From positions 66,373,179 to 66,437,178 of the forward strand of contig NC_066317.1 of assembly GCF_022539315.1 (NCBI RefSeq): 64,000 nucleotides of DNA, written 5' to 3'. This document shows positions 11,522-21,127 of the stretch, one piece after another; within the stretch, counting starts at the first letter, position 1; every line of letters starts with the position of its first letter. The position numbers were made by a program, and so were the translations under genes. The notes beneath the pieces are model-generated. The model did no database searches and was not told the DNA's origin. It saw only the letters and a list, made by a program, of their open reading frames with translations. This stretch comes from Serinus canaria. Its lineage: Eukaryota > Chordata > Aves > Passeriformes > Fringillidae.

Positions 11522-12008
11522 TGTGGTGGGTTCTGTCACACAACTAAGCACCCACCAGCTCCTTGCTCATTGCCCTCTGCAACAGGTGGGGAGAGAAAAA
11601 ATCCAAACCAAAACTAACTTGGGGGTTGAAATAAAGTCAAAAAGAAGAGGTGATGCAAAGACAGACAGTCATCACTTCTCAGCAGGTCTCTGAGCAGTGG
11701 CTCTTTAGGAAAGCTTTCCCCAGCACTGTTGCTGACCATGATGTTTTGTGGCATGGAGCACCCCTTGATCAGTGAGGGTCAGCTGCCCCCTCTGTGTCCT
11801 CCCCCAGCCTCCTGCCACCCCCAGCCCGCCTGCTGAGGGGACAGACTGACAAAGAGAGAAGATCTGGGAGCTGTGTGAGCACTGCTTGGCAACTGCTGAA
11901 CCATGGGTGTGATACCAGCACTGTTTTAGCCACAAATCCAAAGCACAGCACCATATGGGCTGTTAGGAACAGAATTAACTCTGTCCCAGCCAGGCCCAGC
12001 ACAAGGAC
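11522..12008 (-). mobile_element. ERV LTR, minus strand, same type as window start
   Basis: Read on the minus strand it starts TGTCC, ends with the complement of TGTGGTGGG, and contains the ordered blocks I associate with a passerine ERV LTR: CTCTGTCCCAGCC near 11980, a CACTGCTTGGCAAC word near 11880, a CTCCCCCAGCC block near 11800 and a ...GGGTTGAAATAAAG motif near 11621. Its plus-strand left end (AACTAAGCACC) matches the complement of the U5 type seen at 85-205. Sequence decay is substantial and I found no TSD. The 12003-12008 end has a small insertion relative to the expected terminus. Confidence 0.65.
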
Positions 12009-13119
12009 ATAGCAGCAACATTCACAATGCTATAAATGCAAACAGGTTTATGGATTTCATGTCTGCTGTTGTGCCTTCACTCCCCATTGCTTGGTGCTTT
12101 CCTGGAACTTGGACTGTGCATCAGCCAAACAGGGAAATCAGAGATTCTCTGTGTATTTATTTACTGGCTGAGGTTACTGGTGTTGCTGCCATTCTCTTCA
12201 GCAGACACAGAATTCACTTTGTATTCCCAAAGTTCAAATGTTGCTACAGGTCCAGACAGAAAGGATTCAGAAGGAACCAAACTCCAGATTGTTGTTTACA
12301 GCAAGGCATTAATTGCCACATTGAATTTGCAATCTTTGAGAAGATCTTTAGTTCAGAGCAGTCATTAGACTGATGGTGAAAGCCATTAATGAAGTGCTGA
12401 ATGTCTGCATCACCACATTTTGCTTCTGCTCACAAAGCCACAGGGAACCTGAGTCTGGTTTTGTCTGCTCCTCTGCTCCACAGAGACCAAGGGCAGCTCT
12501 CCTTTGACTCAGGAGCCCACAGGGGCCTCTTCTTGCTCATTTCCAGGATTCACACATCCTGGTGTCCTGTCTGTGGGATAACAGCCTGTGTCAGTAATAG
12601 AGGGCAGACAATACTGGAGTTGTTTCACTGCAGAGATTTCACACAACAGTGAGCAATTATGCTGAATGCCTTTGAAGATTGGAGTAGACTTGACTACACT
12701 GGGAGCTGATGAAATGGTTCATTTGTCCCATTCTTCTGTTTATCACAAGTGATTCATTTTAACAGGCTGGTTCCAGTTCTGCCCCTGAACTTTACATAAG
12801 ACTTCTTAAAAATGTTTTTACTTTTGATGCATACAAGCAAATCAGGCCATTCAACAGGAGGCTCAAAACCATGTGTGCCTAAGGAGATTAAAAATGACTA
12901 ACAAGATGGTGTTACTGAAAATTGTTTGTTGCTCACAGTACAGTTATGCTCTGAGATGCAATATAATAGTTCCTTGCAGATTAGGGCTGGAAGGCACACT
13001 ACTCAGATAAACACAGGGACAGAGAACCCCCTGGATCATAACTATAATAACTATAATATATATAACCCCATTATCATAACTATAATGGGAATAGGAGGGC
13101 TGAGCCACTGCAAACCTTT
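12009..13119. other. Unassigned non-coding stretch
   Basis: About 1.1 kb with no recognisable element. Two overlapping frames of about 110 codons (12036-12373) are in different phases and show no domain. A short tandem of ACTATA words lies at 13039-13086. Confidence 0.5.
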
Positions 13120-13176
13120 CATGTGACTTTGGGTGAGTCACTTCATGAGGCATGAAGTAGAGTAAATGATAAAAAT
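13120..13176 (+). mobile_element. Possible MIR-type SINE fragment
   Basis: GTGACTTTGGGTGAGTCACT at about 13123 closely matches the conserved MIR core, including the hallmark TTTGGGcAAGTCACTT. The match weakens beyond it (a GTAAATGATAAAAATAA tail resembles the MIR GTAAAATGGGGATAATAA). MIR copies in birds are few, old and short, so a chance match is possible. Confidence 0.4.
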
Positions 13177-13492
13177 AAAAAATAAATAATAAAATGTTCC
13201 CCCTTTTGTATCTTCTGGAGAACCTGTACACGATCTTTACCATAAAGAAATGTTTGTGGTTTGGGTACAAAATAAACCCAGCATTTTATTCCACTCCTTA
13301 CAGTGATACCAAAATATGGTCTTTAACTTTCTGTGTACAGAAACTCTTGTGTGTAATAAAAAGAACATGAGAATTCTCCCAAAACAGAAATCCTTAGGGG
13401 TTTATTGAGGGTGAGTGAAAGTTACAATGCAAAGAATGGCATGCAGACTTCCCAAACTCAAGTTCTAGGCCAGAACCAAAACCAAACCTTAG

Positions 13493-13496
13493 CCTG
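13493..13496 (+). repeat. TSD CCTG, left copy
   Basis: Four bases directly before the LTR, repeated directly after it at 14117-14120. Four-base duplications are typical of gammaretrovirus-like (class I) ERVs, but four bases can match by chance. Confidence 0.5.
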
Positions 13497-14116
13497 TGTG
13501 AAAAATGCATATTTTATGGTTGGCTTTTCACAAATATGAAAATGAATATTATATGTGTTATGTTAGAAAGTTGTGCTGTATTAATTTTCTTAAGTAGTGT
13601 GTTAAATATAGTTTTAGGTTATAACAAAATGTTAAAATAGAAACTGTGCTTTGTAAGATACTGTTTTTAAAGAAAGGACTTGAAGTGAGACAGCAGCCAC
13701 AGGACACCTGAATCTTTCAGAGAAAAAGAATTTATTGCTCCATTATTGAGTTCTTCCTGCCTTGCTCAGCCCTGATGATGCTGCCAGGATTCAGAGGAAG
13801 AAGCTGACACTGCCCAGACTGAATCCTGTGTTTGAATGGAATTTATGCCTCATGGATGAGGTGTATGAATATGCAACAGGCTGTTGCTTTTAAGGGTTAA
13901 TCCTCTGTTAATGTGGGTCCTTTTTTGGGCTTATTTTGCCCAGAAAGAGGTACCTGGACTGTCTGTAACTCTTTGTTCTTATTGTCTCGTATTATCCTAA
14001 ATCCTAATTGTCCAAATTTTCATTACTTTAATTATATTACTATATTTATAACCATTTTATTACTATTTTTATTAAACTTTTAAAATTCTAAAAACAAGTG
14101 ATTGGTGTTTTTCACA
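13497..14116 (+). mobile_element. Solo ERV LTR, copy 2 of a ~600-bp family, intact ends
   Basis: Begins TGTGAAAAATGC and ends GTTTTTCACA, so the last nine bases at each end form a perfect inverted repeat (TGTGAAAAA / TTTTTCACA), as expected for retroviral LTR termini. CCTG flanks both sides. An ATTAAA at 14071-14076 gives the plus orientation. It aligns with 8809-9413. The two are not LTRs of one provirus: this copy carries its own TSD, and the DNA between them holds unrelated LTRs and no gag, pol or env. Confidence 0.88.
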
Positions 14117-14120
14117 CCTG
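14117..14120 (+). repeat. TSD CCTG, right copy
   Basis: Matches 13493-13496 and abuts the LTR end. Confidence 0.5.
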
Positions 14121-14324
14121 TAAGAGGGGACTGTGTAATTCCTGAGAGACCTGGGATGTTGCACAGTTTCCCTGGGTATAAAGTTTTGACTGCTTCCCTG
14201 GAAATAAGATAAAAAATAGGGATCCTGGAGATAATTTAGTGAAACTGGATGCTTTTATCAGCAGATAAGGACATCAGCAGGCACCTGGACATGCACAGTA
14301 TAAAAATAATATTATGTTTTTCTG

Positions 14325-14410
14325 TTATTTATGTATATTATGTATTTCTATTATGCATCTTATGTATTTCTATATAGAAATAAAATATATATATTCATAT
14401 ATAAAATATC
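14325..14410. repeat. AT-rich tract with a 22-bp direct repeat
   Basis: TTATGTATTTCTAT occurs at 14338-14351 and again at 14360-14373, followed by TATATA runs. It is a small tandem duplication in AT-rich DNA. Confidence 0.75.
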
Positions 14411-16298
14411 TCTTTGCGCTAAGAAGGAGATAATACAGAAAGGAAAAGGTTTCTGATTGTAAATCACCTTTCTGCAGTTACTCAGATGTGATGGGTTGAA
14501 ATATGATCTGTTATTATCAAAAGGAATTGTATTGTGGAGACAGATTTTGAATTAAATTGACTTTATTTACTAATTTTCTGCAGCTTTGAAGTTCCATTGG
14601 TCTGATAAAGATTTTTGCATTGTTCAGAGTCTACTCATTAATTATCATGAATTTTGCTGAGGGGGGGAATGAACACTTTGAAATTTTCTCTTCACAAAAC
14701 AGATGGGTCCTTTAAGTTTAATGCCATTGTCCCTGTGTTCTGCACAGCAAAGCAGGAGCTTCAGCCTTATTTACTTCAGGGGAGTATTGACAGTGCTATC
14801 AACATTGAGCCAGATTCATCTGTCAGGTTTTTATGAGCTTCAGCCTTGACTACAGGCTGAAAAGGTTGGGAAGTCCAACCAGTTCAGTTGTTTCCATCTC
14901 CAGCCAGGTCAGTTGTTTCCATCTGTGCTGCCACAGCTGCAAGAAAGTTCCAGAACCAAGGGAGGATGTGGTCTGGAGACTCCATCTGAGCTGGGACTTC
15001 ACTGTGAGCCTTGCAATTAACTCATCCTGGGAAAATTCTGCCCTGGACAGGCTGGACCTGTGCCAGCCTGACAGCTGCAGTTATCAAGGCATGGGATTTG
15101 AGGGGGAAATGAGGCTCCAAGCAAGGTTCTCCACACCATATGTTTGGGGACTGCTCAAGGCCTTAGACTTTATGTAACAAAGCAATTCCATGACAAGATG
15201 CTGTTCAACCATATTTCCTCCTGGCACTGCTCGTTGGGGAGGGCTGGGCTCTTGTAGGAGGCATTTTCAGTGATCACAGAGGGTGGTTTGCCCAGTCATT
15301 GCTAATTACCAAGATCTTAATTTGCTAGCACCAGGAATTCCCCTCAGGCTTCCAACATTATTGAATTAAGTCCTGGCCAAAGACAATTAGCTACTTTTGA
15401 AAACGTCTGTTGCAGTCTCTGGGAAATGAGGGGATGCTATTTATTTATTTATTTATTTATTTATTTGAGTTGAGGACCTTTTTTCCTCTCAGTTACTCTG
15501 AATTCTGTGCAGTCTATTCAAAGGGATTTATTTCCCTTTGTAGGACTAGTCATTGCTGAGGGGGATGAAGGCTCTGCTGCCTTTTTCTCTTTTCCTGCAC
15601 AAACACCCAATATGTGGGATTCTGTCACCTAAGCCCGTTCAGAATGTCCTAGTAAGCCTCTCTGCATGTGATCTATTGGCCAAATCTTTGCTGAGATTAG
15701 AGGCAGCTTAACTGCTCTGAGCTGTGTGCTTGTCCATTTAAGCTCTGTGATGCACACAGCAATGGGAGGGTGGTTTCTAAACTGATCATAGCAGGAGAGG
15801 AGGGAGAGGGCTTGGGGGAGAGAGACTGGGAGAGATTCTTGGGCCATTTCTTATTTAAGCAGTCTGGTATTCCTGCAGGAGTGGGAAAGCTCTGGAAGAT
15901 TTGCTTGCATAGCACACACAAGCTGTGGAGGTGTTTATGTTTGCTTGGAGGAAGGAGATCTGATTGACAATATCTGAGTGCCCAAGGTAGCAGAGAAATC
16001 ATTTTGAATTCACACTCATGGTGTTGGGAAAAGGTAAAATGTGGGGAGTGTTGCTCCTGTCTTGTTTCCCCTTGGATGAGAGATCTTGGGACAGATAAAT
16101 ATCAGATTTTTGGTTTTGAAGGGTCCTAGCAGGCTGGTGATGTTTTTTTGCTGTTACTTTTTATCATTATGGTTTATAAACATTCCAGGAATGGTCCAGG
16201 ATATGTTTAATGCATTGTTTATCTGTCAGTGTTCCTTTTGTCTGGATTATGGTAATTTATGAGAGTCCTGATGCGTTGGATATGGATCTGATGAGACA
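14411..16298. other. Unassigned stretch with two minor tandem repeats
   Basis: No gene or mobile element recognised. It holds a two-copy ~25-bp tandem (TCAGTTGTTTCCATCT near 14884 and 14909) and a (TTTA)n run at 15439-15466. Confidence 0.55.
15439..15466. repeat. (TTTA)n microsatellite
   Basis: About seven TTTA units without interruption. Confidence 0.95.
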
Positions 16299-16304
16299 GA
16301 TGAT
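16299..16304 (+). repeat. TSD GATGAT, left copy
   Basis: Directly precedes the LTR at 16305. The identical copy is at 16718-16723. Confidence 0.88.
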
Positions 16305-16717
16305 TGTCACTGTCATATTTTCTGAAAAATTCCTTCTCCAGGATTTCTTCTCCTGGGAAGCTGAGAAGCCTCAAAGAAAAATGAAAACAGTATTATCCCA
16401 TTTGCTTCTCCTGTGTTTTGCTGCTTTGGAATGTGGTTTGAAGAGTGTTTATCCAACAGGTGGCTGTTTGATTGGTTTCATGTGAATTGTTTTAACTTAA
16501 TGACCAACCACAGCCAGCTGTGTTGGGACTCTGGAGAGAGTCATCAGATCCATTTTCATTCTTTGTGGCCTTCTGTCTGTATCCTTTCTCTATTCTTTAG
16601 TATGGTCTAGTATAGCATTCTTTAATATAATATCATAAAATAATAAATTAGCCTTCTCAGAACATGGAGTCAGATTGATCTTTCCTACCCACAACGGGGC
16701 ATCCCAAAAATACCACA
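16305..16717 (+). mobile_element. Solo ERVK-like LTR with perfect 6-bp TSD
   Basis: Starts TGTCACTGTCATATTTT and ends AAATACCACA, flanked by GATGAT on both sides. The R region holds AATAAA at 16642-16647, which gives the plus orientation. It is the best preserved plus-strand member of a group of five LTRs here (also 9794/10615, 10094, 37201 and 44360). The 6-bp duplication points to a class II (ERVK/betaretrovirus-like) integrase. At 413 bases with no internal sequence, it is a recombination-derived solo LTR. Its short TAATATAATAT is the likely ancestor of the expansion in the nested copy. Confidence 0.92.
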
Positions 16718-16723
16718 GATGAT
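16718..16723 (+). repeat. TSD GATGAT, right copy
   Basis: Matches 16299-16304 and abuts the CCACA end of the LTR. Confidence 0.88.
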
Positions 16724-17349
16724 TATGGAGTAGACAGAAAATAAGAAAGAGTGAATGGAGTGAGAAGGAAAAAGCCCAAAATTTGTGTAATTTAAAACAA
16801 ATTGTGAAGGGAAACCTAAGCTGAAGCACATGGTAAATAAAGTTGAAGTGTGTATTAATGACAGAAACTTACAAAAGTGGCTACAACATTCCAGTCTGTC
16901 CCAGACAGCTCTGACACAGAGACATTATTATTACATTTAGAGGGATGTGTGATGCCCTCCTTGTAGGTCATGGGTGGCAATACAAACAGGGACAAGTCAG
17001 AAATTTGTGCACCTCTCAGTCTCTGTCCCAAACCAAAAGGTGATCCAGGGCAGGGAAGACAGCGTGGGTCCCACTGACTCACTCAGCAGGCAGAGCAGTC
17101 TCCTTGAGGATTTCTTGGCTCACTGTTCATAATTTTGCTACCTGGCTTTGTTCATACTGTAAAGGCCCCAGAAGAAGGCTTAAAGAAGCCTTCTCATAGT
17201 AAATATCAGTCTCTCATCAGGCTAATGAAAAACTGATATTTACAATGCATAGACCAGGGGATCAATTTCTTTTCTAAAGCAGAATTCTGTGAAATAGGTA
17301 AATTTTCTGTCAATATAATTTAATAATAATGTACACATATTTTTTGTAC
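16724..17349. other. Unassigned non-coding stretch
   Basis: About 620 bases with no recognisable repeat or gene. Confidence 0.5.
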
Positions 17350-17395
17350 TAGGGAGCCCAGAACTGGACGGAGTTCTCCACGTGCTCAAACATCT
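17350..17395 (-). mobile_element. CR1 LINE fragment, old
   Basis: GGGAGCCCAGAACTGGAC followed by a CTCCACGTG-like word matches a well-known block of CR1 seen in minus orientation (..CCCAGAACTGGACACAGTACTCCAGGTG..). Flanks are too diverged to extend the call with confidence. Confidence 0.6.
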
Positions 17396-18265
17396 TTTCC
17401 CTATTCTTCAGCACTCAGAAATATGTCCTTTGGGTTTTCTGAGCTGACTGTCATCTCCTGGTGCTTGAAATCACAGAACCAGGTAACAGTTTTTGTTTTC
17501 CTGAGGCAAGTCACTGGTTAAGGGCTGTTATCTCTTCCCTCTGGAAAATCTTGGCAAATCAGGTATCCAAAGCTTGCTCTGCATTTCAATTTGTTTTTAA
17601 AGTTAGTAATTTTTTTTCTCTAAAAAAAGCCCAAAAACCACAAAAAACCCCACCACAGAATGTTCCTCATTGCTGAGAGTGATTTAGGAAAAAGGGGGAA
17701 GGAGGTTTGGTAACAGAGTACTGAATCAATGTTTTTACATTAGGGGAATTTGTGATATGCAGGGATGAGAAAAGCTTCAGGAGGAACTCTGGATTAAATT
17801 TAGAGTATTGTTTTCAGAATTGTATGTGAAGCCTCTGTGTAAATCAAGTACCAATTTAAGAGATATTCAGAAAATTGCCCAGGGCAGATTCTTTCAGGGA
17901 CAAGAGACTGACACAGCCTGCTGACTCTTCTTTTAGGTCAAAGCATCCAAAGAGCCAGAAAAACGTCAAATGTGTGTTGAACAGTGGTTAAAATTCAGAG
18001 TCCTGTCACAATTTCATGGCAACCCTTTCAGTCTTGTCCCCAAGGCTTCTTCTCTTAGGTTCCTCCTTTTAGTTCCCTTTGAATTCACATTGCTCTTCCC
18101 ACAGCAGAACCTGCATTTCTGCCTCTTCCCCCTTTTCCTAATTTAACCTTGCCATATAATTCTAGCACTTTGCATATGTGACTCCTCATGGAAAAAGTCA
18201 GAGGAAAAGGAGCATTTACATTATTTCCCCCCTTTATTTATCAGCCTAATAACCCTAATTAATTA
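17396..18265. other. Unassigned non-coding stretch
   Basis: Nothing recognised. Some of the sequence to about 17460 may be further decayed CR1. Confidence 0.45.
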
Positions 18266-18500
18266 TCCTTCATGAACTCATGTAACTCCTTTTCTGAATC
18301 CATTGACCTCCAGAGCACTTTAGCCCAGTGAATTCCACCCTGAATTACATTTTCTCTGTTGCATTTTGGACTTGCAGCCTGATACTTAACACTGGTTCTT
18401 GTACTGAGAGAAACTGAAGGGTCACCTCCTGCTCATCTTCCACAACCTACACCTGATTTTTAAAGGACTTTATCATATTCCTTCCTTGATGTTAATTGTT
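18266..18500 (-). mobile_element. Ancient CR1 (CR1-L-like) fragment
   Basis: A series of short blocks falls in the order expected for an old CR1 in minus orientation: GAACTCATGTAACTCCTTTT, a GTGAATTCCACCCTGAATTAC block, ACTGGTTCTTGTACTGAGAG, GTCACCTCCTGCTCATCTTC and GGACTTTATCATATTCC. The order and spacing are preserved despite many substitutions, which suggests an insertion older than the LTRs nearby. The subfamily name is tentative. Confidence 0.6.
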
Positions 18501-21023
18501 CCAAATAAATACGCTTGTAAATATGTAATTATCACTTGTGCCCTAATTGCAGAAGCGTTCTTGCTTTCCATCACCTCAGCGAGATTTACAAGAAAATAGA
18601 GGGGGTCCAAAGAGAAAAACTGGTTAGGATTACTTATTTCTATTTCCCAAATTCAAACTGCTACTGGAGCAGAATTTATCTCTGAAAAAAATATATTTCT
18701 TTGCTCTTTTAGTGGGACATCAGATATACTGGAGTGTCCTAGTCTAGTTTTCAAAGGTTTTTCTGACTTTTGCTGGTGTTAAAACAGTTGAAAGCAACAC
18801 TGAGTTAAATATTAATTGTTTTTTTGCAGAACTTTCTTAAATTTGAAGGTTGTAGTGCCAGTCATTTACAAAGCAAAACATTTGAATATGATCAAGCTGA
18901 GCTGTTCCCAAATGTCAGGTTTAACTAAACCCATCAGCTGATAAGTCAAGAAGTGAAGATTGGAAGACTTTTTTGATGATAAATCAAAATGTGGCATAGA
19001 TGATATTGGGAGATTCTTTCTCCATTGTTGGTAACATCAGGCTAAATACTCACAGAAAATTATGTCTTGCATCCACACTAGAGAACCCCACTATTATTTC
19101 TATTGCGAAGGTACAAAAATAAAAAAAAAAAGTTAAGTATCAACTACTTGACTGTGATCTCAAAACAAAAGCGTGCTATGGAGAGTAAAAATATTGGGGT
19201 TTTTTTGTTTGTTTTTTTCACTCAGTTTTAGCTGCTCTTAGCACCCCATATGCTTGGAGAAGCTCTGTGCTAGGCAGACTTTAGGTAAAATAATGAAAGC
19301 TCTTTGAGAAGAGATTGATGTCCAAGCAAGTGCAAGATGTAACACTGGGTGGTTCCTGGATGCTGCCAAACACCTTCAGCTCAGAGAGGCACCAGCTGGA
19401 ATCCTGAAGGAACCAGAGTTCCCAGAGGGGAGCAGGGGTGTTCTGTTCACTCTTATCTGCTCTTTGGTGATATTCCCTGTTTTGAAACAGCCTTGTTCAT
19501 ACCTGTTACTGTGAGTCTGGCTCAGAGTTTTGTCTCAGAGTAAGTTGGTATTAAAATTGCCTGGAACATCTGGGAAGTTGAACATCCCATGCAGCAGAAG
19601 GATAATTAAAGCAGCATCAGCAGCAGCAGTGCTAGAGGGGCTCTTGCAGCTCCTTTTTTATCTCTTTCTAAGCACTCAGTCACAAATCCTCTTTTTCTCT
19701 AAATATTTTTTGCCTTTACTGTGCCTGTTTAAATTTAAATTAATATGGTGTTAACTGCACTGTGACCTCTCTGCCACACAGAGTCACTTTTGCTGTCTGA
19801 AGCCTCTGTTCCACACAATTCATTTATTTACTTGGGCTTGGCTTTCCCTGCCTTCTCCTGCAGGCACCTTAGCAGGACTCCATGTAATTTTGGTAGACTG
19901 CACTCCCATTCCCTGCTACCTGTGGTGACAGAATCCTCCTTTCTCCCTCACCTTCTCCCTCAATGCTGGTGAAAAACAGCCCACTGAAGATTCTATGGAG
20001 CATGAAATAGCCCAGGAATGGCTTTTCTCTCGCTGCTTAAACTTCATTTAATGAAGCTGAAATACAATGCCATCAGCTGAAAAATGGGATGGGAATTCAC
20101 CCCATTGGCTCAGGAAAGCATCTGTTGTGGTGATCTGAAGCTGTCTTAGCTAAAGGCTAAACAGAGCTATTTTTAAAGCACATTCCCATCATGGCAACAA
20201 GGAAATGGAGTCACTGGAGCAGAGCACAGAGGAATGAGCTGGACTTTGGGATGTGTGTTGTAGGAGAGAGTTCAGAGCAGCAAGGGAGTGAAAATAATGC
20301 TTAGGTGGTATCAATCTCTTAGGGAAATCAGCTTTTCAGTTGTTTTAAGAATGACACCCTAATAATTTTCTTTTTAATTAAAGGGTACTCAAAATTCTAG
20401 CATTTTTTATTACTTTTGAATCTTCTCCATCTCCTCTTTAGCAGTAATATCTTGCCAAGCTGAACAGCATAGTTAAACAAAGATCATTGCTCCAGGCAAA
20501 ATTAGAGTCTGAGACTATTTCTTCATAGCAGAAACCCATTCTAACCAACCCAAAATTAATATTTCACATCCATGTCTGGGTTTTAAGTTTGCTGAGACAA
20601 AAGATGGAAGAAAACAATTAGAAATTTATTGATTCACTGAAATGACTAAAGATCTGAACATTAGGAAGGGACTATGGGCTTCACAAAATAAAAGAATTCT
20701 CCCTAAATTCTACCCAATCAATATTTAATTGCACACAATCAACAGAATGAGGACAATAAAATATGAAGAAATTAGAATCCTCCATATAATTCCTGCAGAA
20801 AAATTTCCCTTTGGATTAAGGCTTAGTAGAGTCAGTGGAGAGTGTTGCATGCCATTAAAAAACTCAGAAACTCTCCTTTCTCAGCTGCCTAGGGACCCTC
20901 TTTGTGCTCCTGCACAGACAGGAGATGGCAGTCTTTAAAGCAACATGTTCAGAGTTATTTTTTTTAGCTGGTGAAAGATCTTGGGCATCAGGCTAAACTA
21001 ATTTTTTATACCTTAAAGGAGAC
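18501..21023. other. Unassigned non-coding stretch
   Basis: About 2.5 kb with no element I can name. There is a short CAGCAGCAG run near 19615. Reading frames are short. Confidence 0.55.
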
Positions 21024-21127
21024 CGTGGAGTCTCCATCCATGGAAATACTCAAAAGCTGTCTGAACAGTCTTCAGCAGGTGACCTCCAATGCCAACATCA
21101 ACCATTTGCAACCTCTGTGATTTGTAA
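21024..21127 (+). mobile_element. CR1 LINE 3' tail
   Basis: GTGGAGTCTCCATCCATGGA, then ATACTCAAAAGCTGTCTG, GGTGACCTCCAATGCC and a final CAACCTCTGTGATTTGT follow the CR1 3'-UTR order up to the terminal GATTCTGTGA-type repeats. It is 5'-truncated, as most CR1 copies are. Confidence 0.8.

Noticed and set aside
8809..14116. A complete provirus bounded by the two similar LTRs
   Set aside because: No gag, pol or env similarity lies between them, three unrelated LTRs do, and the right copy has its own flanking duplication.
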